This document shows, in pieces, positions 31,352 to 35,901 of a DNA stretch of 35,901 nucleotides (position 1 is its first letter; each line of letters starts with the position of its first letter). The DNA is from JAUNBG01 sp964442735 (GTDB lineage Bacteria > Planctomycetota > Planctomycetia > Pirellulales > Thermoguttaceae), in assembly GCA_964442735.1 (NCBI GenBank), contig CAYUAP010000043.1, positions 1 to 35,901 of the forward strand. The letters run 5' to 3'. A program made the translations under genes and the position numbers. The notes beneath the pieces are model-generated. The model saw only the letters and a list, made by a program, of their open reading frames with translations, was not told the origin of the DNA and did no database searches.

Positions 31352-33492
31352 TTGGTCTTCATGATTTCAGTGGGGGCAACAATCGGTGGAGATAATGGTG
31401 AATTGTTTTCTGTATTGTTGTTTGTATTCTGTGGTTTCGGTTGAGGTTGGGATTGCTGTTCCGACTGTTTTTCGGTTGTATTGTTCTGCGGAGAATCTGT
31501 AACAGGACGCTGAACTGTCTGGGTGATGACAGGTTTTTGAGCTGCCGGGTCTGTCTCGGGTTGATGAACTGGATCTATATTTTCTCCTTTTTGGGGAGTG
31601 TTCGGAGTCGGATCTGTAATGGTACTGTCCTTAATAGGGGCACTGTCTTTAATGGTGACATTGTTTTTAATGTCATTATTGGTCGTTTTCGTTGAATCCT
31701 GTGGTACCTTGGAATCATTGGAATCATTGGATGACATACGCGGTAAAGTAGGTGCCATGTCATTTAATCCCTTGGAAGTCGTATCATAGGTATTTACTTT
31801 ATTTACATCCCCCATATTATTAGGAGGTGTAACCATTTTAAATAGTCCGGCTGAATTTGGGATGGGATTCGGATGCACTGTATCGTTATCATGATTACTA
31901 CTATTAATGGTATCATTTGCAGATTCTGGGGTTGTATCTGTATGGATAACTGAATTTTCTTTTATGGAGGAAGTCGTATCCGTTGTCGATAAAGGCCGTG
32001 CAACGGATATTTCCGTGGAATCATCTTTTTGTGGAATAGCCGGCATATTAGTCAACTTCGAAACCGGAGTTCCATTTAATGTTGGTTTACTGTCTTCCGG
32101 TCCTGGCAGTGTAGAATCTTTTGTGTTACTATCACCGCTTGTCACTGGTACCGTCGTTTCCTTCGTACTGGTTACGGAAGTTGAAGATATCATATTACCG
32201 TTGGTATCTGATGTTCCATTAGACGAAGTTACTGTCTCCTGAATCTGTTTGTAAACAGTAACTGGACGCATTACCTTAACCTTTTTCTCCACAGTACGAG
32301 GAACTTTAACCGTATAGGGTTCCTGAATAACTTCTGTTACAGTTTTATAGGTTGTGACAGGAATTTCCCGAACCTGCTCCTCTGTCTGGAGTCGATAGAC
32401 CCGAACCGGAGTCTTTTGGACGATATGTTCCCGTACCGGTTTATAGGTTGTGACCGGAATTTTCTTAACTTGCTGCTCCTGAACCATACTTGTTACCGGA
32501 ACCTGCTCTTTTCGAACAATTTCTTCCTTCTGATAGGTGGTTACCTCGACTGGAACATTTTCAACCACTTTTTCAGGTATATAGGTTGTAATCGGTACTT
32601 CTGTTTGAACATAGCGTGATTGCCAGACCTTGTTCTCTTTATAATTTTGTGGTCCGGTTAATTCGGTCCAATATAAACCCGGTAGACGTGTCCTCGTAAC
32701 TCCAGTAGCTGGATCAACATATTCTTCCATTCTCTGCCAGGTTAATCGTGTATATTTTTTCTGTGGAAGGGGGGTATATTGCGTAACGTATTGGCCTTGA
32801 TCCTGGGTCTGAACCTGCATAGTCGTACAAGGCTTGTTGACCGTATACTCTTTTTGCTGCATAACCGTCGTTGTTACAGGACGACTAACCGTTTCCACGA
32901 TTTCCCGTTCCTGTATTTGAGTTACCGGTTTACTGACCGTTTGTATTTCTTCCCGTTCCGAAGTTTCGGTAACATACCGAACAATATCATAGGATGTATC
33001 TTTTTCTATAGTATCCCATACAGGCTTTGAAACCAGATATTTTTCAGTTCGAACCGAAGTTTCTGGTACAATACGTGATACTGTACGTTCCCGATATCGA
33101 GTTTCTTCATCCCATACCGTTTCGTATTGAGTAACTTCGTGTTCCTGCATTTCCGTTTGAGCCACTATTTGACTGGCTGGTTGTACTGCACAACAAGAGT
33201 TCGTGACCGGTTGTGGCGGATAGTAGGTCTGTACTGGTATCGGTTGGGAATAGACTTGTACCGATTGCGGTGGATAATACACACGGACAGGTTGTGCCAC
33301 AATGGGCCGTTGCACAATGACTGGTGCCGGTCGAACATAAACCGGACGTTGTACGGCAACAGGCTGTGGGGCAAAAAGTCTCGAAATACTGTTACAACAT
33401 TGGGACGTAACTGGAGATTGGGCGATGGCTGCAAAACAGGCCATTACCATAAATATAAATAATATTTTCCATTTCTTTTTAATCCAAGCCAC
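31348..33492 (-). CDS. Exported YTV-type repeat protein, probable cell-surface protein
   Basis: A 714-aa exported protein. The start is GTG at 33492, right after AAGGAGGTG, an almost perfect Shine-Dalgarno. The signal peptide is about residues 1-24 (ILFIFMVMACFAAIAQ). A Pro/Val/Gln/Tyr-rich section (about 40-110) is followed by repeats of charged Thr/Val strands: EIQTVSKPVTQIQEREIV, ETVSRPVTTTVMQQ, EYTVNKPCTTMQ, then KIPVTTYKPVREHIVQKT and REIPVTTYKTVTEVIQEP. EYVDPATGVTRTRLPGLYW is the kind of segment seen in planctomycete YTV-domain proteins, a family linked to the cell wall or envelope. The last ~280 residues are Asn/Asp/Ser/Thr/Pro-rich, low-complexity and probably disordered. Cysteines are few for this family. 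It has its own strong promoter. Confidence 0.75.
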   Translation of the reverse strand: MAWIKKKWKILFIFMVMACFAAIAQSPVTSQCCNSISRLFAPQPVAVQRPVYVRPAPVIVQRPIVAQPVRVYYPPQSVQVYSQPIPVQTYYPPQPVTNSCCAVQPASQIVAQTEMQEHEVTQYETVWDEETRYRERTVSRIVPETSVRTEKYLVSKPVWDTIEKDTSYDIVRYVTETSEREEIQTVSKPVTQIQEREIVETVSRPVTTTVMQQKEYTVNKPCTTMQVQTQDQGQYVTQYTPLPQKKYTRLTWQRMEEYVDPATGVTRTRLPGLYWTELTGPQNYKENKVWQSRYVQTEVPITTYIPEKVVENVPVEVTTYQKEEIVRKEQVPVTSMVQEQQVKKIPVTTYKPVREHIVQKTPVRVYRLQTEEQVREIPVTTYKTVTEVIQEPYTVKVPRTVEKKVKVMRPVTVYKQIQETVTSSNGTSDTNGNMISSTSVTSTKETTVPVTSGDSNTKDSTLPGPEDSKPTLNGTPVSKLTNMPAIPQKDDSTEISVARPLSTTDTTSSIKENSVIHTDTTPESANDTINSSNHDNDTVHPNPIPNSAGLFKMVTPPNNMGDVNKVNTYDTTSKGLNDMAPTLPRMSSNDSNDSKVPQDSTKTTNNDIKNNVTIKDSAPIKDSTITDPTPNTPQKGENIDPVHQPETDPAAQKPVITQTVQRPVTDSPQNNTTEKQSEQQSQPQPKPQNTNNNTENNSPLSPPIVAPTEIMKTN

Positions 33493-33578
33493 GGTTACAC
33501 CTCCTTGAGATCATTTCACATTAAATTCGTCGTTATAATTTATGTATTTTGTGCAAACGACTTAATCGTTCCTTTTTA

Positions 33579-33607
33579 TTCACTATATTACGCAGATTCA
33601 CTATATT
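33579..33607 (-). promoter_or_regulatory. 12-bp direct repeats at the transcription start of the YTV-like gene
   Basis: AATATAGTGAAT (minus strand) occurs twice, at 33607-33596 and 33590-33579, a 17-bp step. The pair lies just after the -10 element, covering the likely start site, a typical place for a repressor. Confidence 0.4.
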
Positions 33608-33608
33608 C

Positions 33609-33637
33609 ATTATAATTAAACATCTAGCGGTTGTCAA
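33609..33637 (-). promoter_or_regulatory. Perfect-consensus sigma70-type promoter of the YTV-like gene
   Basis: Reading leftward, TTGACA (33637-33632) and TATAAT (33614-33609) are exactly 17 bases apart, 12 of 12 to consensus. The leader is about 110 bases. Together with the near-ideal Shine-Dalgarno this suggests very high expression. Confidence 0.8.
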
Positions 33638-33964
33638 TTGTTTTTTTATCCTCAATCATTAAAACTTTAAACTTTTTTTAAAATATTATTAAAATTCAGT
33701 AGTAATGTACTTCATTTAGTACGAATGCATTGATTTAATGAAATTTGTATAGTTTGAATAAATGCTACTATATTATTATTATCTAGTTACAATGATTATC
33801 AATACAAATATATTTTATCTTTTATATTATAGGAAGGTTGCCTATTTTGCAGGTGATATTCAATTAATTCTTCAGAAATGTTACAGAAAAAGAAAAACTT
33901 GTAAAGTTTCAGAACGGTTATGACGATTTTAACATTAAAAACACAGTAGTATAAAGAGGTGATC
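33638..33964. other. AT-rich gene-free stretch before the lipoprotein gene
   Basis: This is the divergent region between the YTV-like gene and the small lipoprotein. It is strongly AT-rich. TTAACA at 33929 and TATAAA at 33950 are a weak, short-spaced promoter guess for the lipoprotein. I see no RNA gene or repeat. Confidence 0.35.
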
Positions 33965-34273
33965 ATGAATAGAATTAATATTGAGTTGATATTGAAATAT
34001 GTATTGACAGGAATCGTAGCCATTTCCTTTATTTTACCGGCGACAGGTTGCGCGATATTTAAACGGGAAAAGAAAAGCGAGATAGAACCAGCGGAGGTCT
34101 CAAAAAAGGAATCAAATGCCTTCGAAACGGAACGTAATCAACAGAGCGAACTGTCTGATTATGTAGCGTCCGCAGGTCGGGCAGACCCTAACAAGAAGAA
34201 AAAGGCTACCCGAGGCGAAACTTTTATGCTCTCCAGTAAAGCGAAGGAAATTTACGAAAATACAGAACGATAA
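33965..34273 (+). CDS. Small lipoprotein, unknown function
   Basis: A 102-aa protein with a type II signal peptide: hydrophobic VLTGIVAISFILPATGC with the lipobox Cys at residue 29. The mature part is charged, Lys/Glu-rich and probably extended or coiled (REKKSEIEPAEVSKKESNAFETE), with a basic KKKKATRGE patch near the end. The ATG at 33965 is preferred over a GTG two codons upstream because AGAGGTG lies just before it. It converges on queF. No family is recognised. Confidence 0.65.
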   Translation: MNRINIELILKYVLTGIVAISFILPATGCAIFKREKKSEIEPAEVSKKESNAFETERNQQSELSDYVASAGRADPNKKKKATRGETFMLSSKAKEIYENTER

Positions 34274-34282
34274 TTGATTCTA

Positions 34283-34304
34283 ATGCCATTCACTCTAATG
34301 GCAT
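34283..34304. terminator. Hairpin between convergent lipoprotein and queF genes
   Basis: ATGCCATT and AATGGCAT pair perfectly around a 6-base loop. The hairpin spans the queF stop codon (34295-34297) and could slow transcription from both sides. There is no T-run on either strand, so terminator function is uncertain. Confidence 0.3.
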
Positions 34305-34702
34305 TCACCACAACTACAGCATTCCCCTTCCTCTTCGTCGGCATATTCTGCGGTTATAATCGAATGAATGCCGCCACGTGGTGTGAATTCCGCACTGATG
34401 CTCATATAATGTGGCTTTAGAACGGCGACGAGATCATCTAAAATCATATTTGCCAAATTTTCATAAAAAATACCCTCGTTACGATACTGCTGTAAATACA
34501 TCTTGAGACTTTTGAGTTCGATACATTTTTCAGAGGGAATGTATTCAATATTAATGGTTCCATAGTCCGGTTGACCTGTTTTCGGGCATACGGAGGTGAA
34601 TTCCGGACAGACATGCTTAATCATATATTCTCGTTCCGGATAGCTATTGTCGAAGACTTCAAGTACGGCACGACGTGCCTCTTCTTTAGTGTTTTTCTTC
34701 AT
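34295..34702 (-). CDS. queF: NADPH-dependent 7-cyano-7-deazaguanine reductase
   Basis: A 135-aa type I (unimodular) QueF that reduces preQ0 to preQ1 in queuosine tRNA-modification synthesis. The nucleophile Cys39 is in EFTSVCPKTGQPDYG, with Asp46 as the partner acid. The family's substrate and NADPH segments are clear: CIELKSLKMYLQQYRNEGIFYENLAN and the FTPRGGIHS end. It is shorter than B. subtilis QueF (165 aa) mainly at the N-terminus. The second ATG (34702) is chosen because AAAGGA is six bases before it and directly abuts the first. The C-terminal tail is unusual, EECCSCG-like (EGECCSCGECH), with four cysteines and a final His, and might bind metal. It starts 11 bp after parA ends, on the same strand. 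Confidence 0.93.
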   Translation of the reverse strand: MKKNTKEEARRAVLEVFDNSYPEREYMIKHVCPEFTSVCPKTGQPDYGTINIEYIPSEKCIELKSLKMYLQQYRNEGIFYENLANMILDDLVAVLKPHYMSISAEFTPRGGIHSIITAEYADEEEGECCSCGECH

Positions 34703-34713
34703 GATCATTCCTT

Positions 34714-35556
34714 TTAATTTTCTTTGTTTTCTTCCTGGATACTATAATTAACTTCACACTCTTGTGCCAGAACCTCGTCGCATAAATGCCGATAATCTTC
34801 AGCACCATTGGAGTGTGCATCATATTGAAAAATCGATTGTCCAAAGCTTGGGGCTTCCGCCAACCGAACGTTACGTCGAATATGGGTCGAAAAAACTTTT
34901 ACATTAGACCAGGGAACAGGATCTTCTTCCGATTCTATTTTCCGTTCCTGTTCGAAGAAGAGAACAACATCGCCCGCAACTTCCCGTGCCAATGTCGTTC
35001 CTTCATACATACATAAAACGACCCCCGTTACATTGAGATTTCTATTTAAACGTTTGGCCACTAATTTAATGGTCTGAAGAAGTTTACTCAATCCATGCAA
35101 GGCGAGAAAATGCGGTTGTAATGGTATGAAGACTTCATGAACCGCAGTTAGGGCGTTCAATGTTAAGACTCCTAGAGAAGGAGGACAATCGATAATAATG
35201 TAGTCGAAATTCATATCATCTGTAGCGAGTTTATCGCGCAGAATCATTTCCCGACCAACGATACTGGCCAGTTCGACTTCCGCCGCCGCCAGATCGAGAT
35301 GGGACGGGATTAACCACAGATTATCCGAAATTTGTCTGCGAACGTCTCGAAGTTCCTTGTCTTCAACAAGAACATCGTAAATCGATGGAAATTCCACTTG
35401 TAATTCAATACCGCAATGCAATGTCGCATGGGCCTGGGGATCCATATCGATCAGTAAAACTTTTTTGCCGGACGCTGCAAGCGCGGCACTCAAATTGGCT
35501 GACGTGGTTGTCTTGCCAACGCCCCCCTTCTGGTTCATCAATGCTATAGAACGCAT
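34714..35556 (-). CDS. parA: ParA/Soj-family chromosome partition ATPase
   Basis: A 280-aa ParA/Soj ATPase that helps move chromosome origins or plasmids with ParB and parS sites. The ATG at 35556 follows AAGGAAGGA; the upstream start at 35583 only adds a basic tail. The deviant Walker A is NQKGGVGKTTTSAN (Lys10 and Lys15). DMDPQAHATLHCG and the Walker B segment YIIIDCPPSLGVLTLNAL follow, then PLQPHFLALHGLSKLL. There is no N-terminal HTH, so it is the chromosomal Soj type, not a plasmid-type autoregulator. Intact parB is not adjacent; it may lie just outside the window, to the left of queF or elsewhere. It shares an apparent transcript with queF. Confidence 0.93.
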   Translation of the reverse strand: MRSIALMNQKGGVGKTTTSANLSAALAASGKKVLLIDMDPQAHATLHCGIELQVEFPSIYDVLVEDKELRDVRRQISDNLWLIPSHLDLAAAEVELASIVGREMILRDKLATDDMNFDYIIIDCPPSLGVLTLNALTAVHEVFIPLQPHFLALHGLSKLLQTIKLVAKRLNRNLNVTGVVLCMYEGTTLAREVAGDVVLFFEQERKIESEEDPVPWSNVKVFSTHIRRNVRLAEAPSFGQSIFQYDAHSNGAEDYRHLCDEVLAQECEVNYSIQEENKEN

Positions 35557-35901
35557 ATTTCCTTCCTTTATTCGGTTTGGCAATTTATGATGTATGATTC
35601 GAACGAATACAATCTAACTCTGGTACATCCTTGTATTTTAATATTATCGTGTAACTTTATCTGTTTTTTATTAATAAAACCAGTGGATATAAATCTCAAA
35701 ATTTCCGGTTTTTCATAATTCCCAACAGGTGGAATGCCTGTTTTGCAGGGATACGACGACACGTTTACCTTTCGGTCCAGTCTGTCAAATGCTCTGGTCA
35801 ACTCCTGTATTAAAGTCCTGTATTAAAGAGTTGACTGGAACACGAACGTCTCGTCCGCAATGCCTGGAAAACAGGCGTCTCGCCTGTTTTATTCCCAAAA
35901 A
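35557..35901. other. Gene-free window end with short repeats
   Basis: No gene is supported. TCCTGTATTAAAG occurs twice in tandem (35803-35828), enclosed by GTCAACTC and GAGTTGAC (35797-35835), so the region folds as a hairpin with a repeated loop. AACAGGTGGAATGCCTGTT at 35724-35742 is a decayed relative of the dispersed element's hairpin. Confidence 0.45.
35836..35901 (-). repeat. Dispersed palindromic element, cut by the window end
   Basis: It contains GAACGTCTCGTCC and the perfect hairpin AAAACAGGC-GTCTC-GCCTGTTTT, in the same order and orientation as the copy at 29980-30099. The right end lies outside the window. Confidence 0.72.

Overview
The window looks like a chromosomal segment from a planctomycete, probably a gut- or rumen-type Pirellulales relative. 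Clues are a YTV-type repeat protein, a secreted FAD-dependent oxidoreductase with a discoidin-like tail, a tyrosine recombinase of the type common in Planctomycetes, Tat-exported sugar isomerase and flavoprotein, and many exported proteins of unknown function. This placement comes from protein families only. Several promoters fit a sigma70-type TTGACA-17-TATAAT pattern.

Positions 1-7430 are an accessory, scarred region: a truncated RecQ, a phage-type class II amidotransferase paired with a GNAT acetyltransferase, a WYL regulator with a strong promoter of its own, an internally duplicated unknown protein, a ParB-like gene cut off and joined to a tyrosine recombinase that has lost both ends, a membrane protein built from 300-bp tandem repeats with a duplicated start region, and a 5'-truncated group II intron (maturase C-terminus plus a domain V-like hairpin).

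Positions 7436-19371 (minus strand) hold the secreted FAD oxidoreductase, an RND efflux pump with its lipoprotein adaptor and terminator but no outer-membrane channel, and one very large exported beta-rich protein of about 1,485 aa. That last gene is interrupted only by a 100-N assembly gap inside a 36-bp tandem repeat.

Positions 19955-30932 are mainly metabolic: a LarA-like nickel-pincer family protein (minus), a Tat-exported sugar isomerase-like protein, trpS-pepT, a probable SDR-ROK kinase-GH10 xylanase operon, an ExbD plus CBM9-like pair, and a Tat-exported flavoprotein. Together they suggest plant polysaccharide (xylan) use and sugar or sugar-acid processing.

Positions 31348-35556 hold the YTV-like surface protein behind a perfect consensus promoter, a small lipoprotein, and a parA-queF pair.

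A dispersed intergenic element of about 118-120 bp, with imperfect terminal inverted repeats (TATACT...GTTATAA) and two internal hairpins usually centred on GAGACG, occurs as three full copies and several partial ones. It looks like a MITE or REP-like family. No tRNA, rRNA or CRISPR array was seen.
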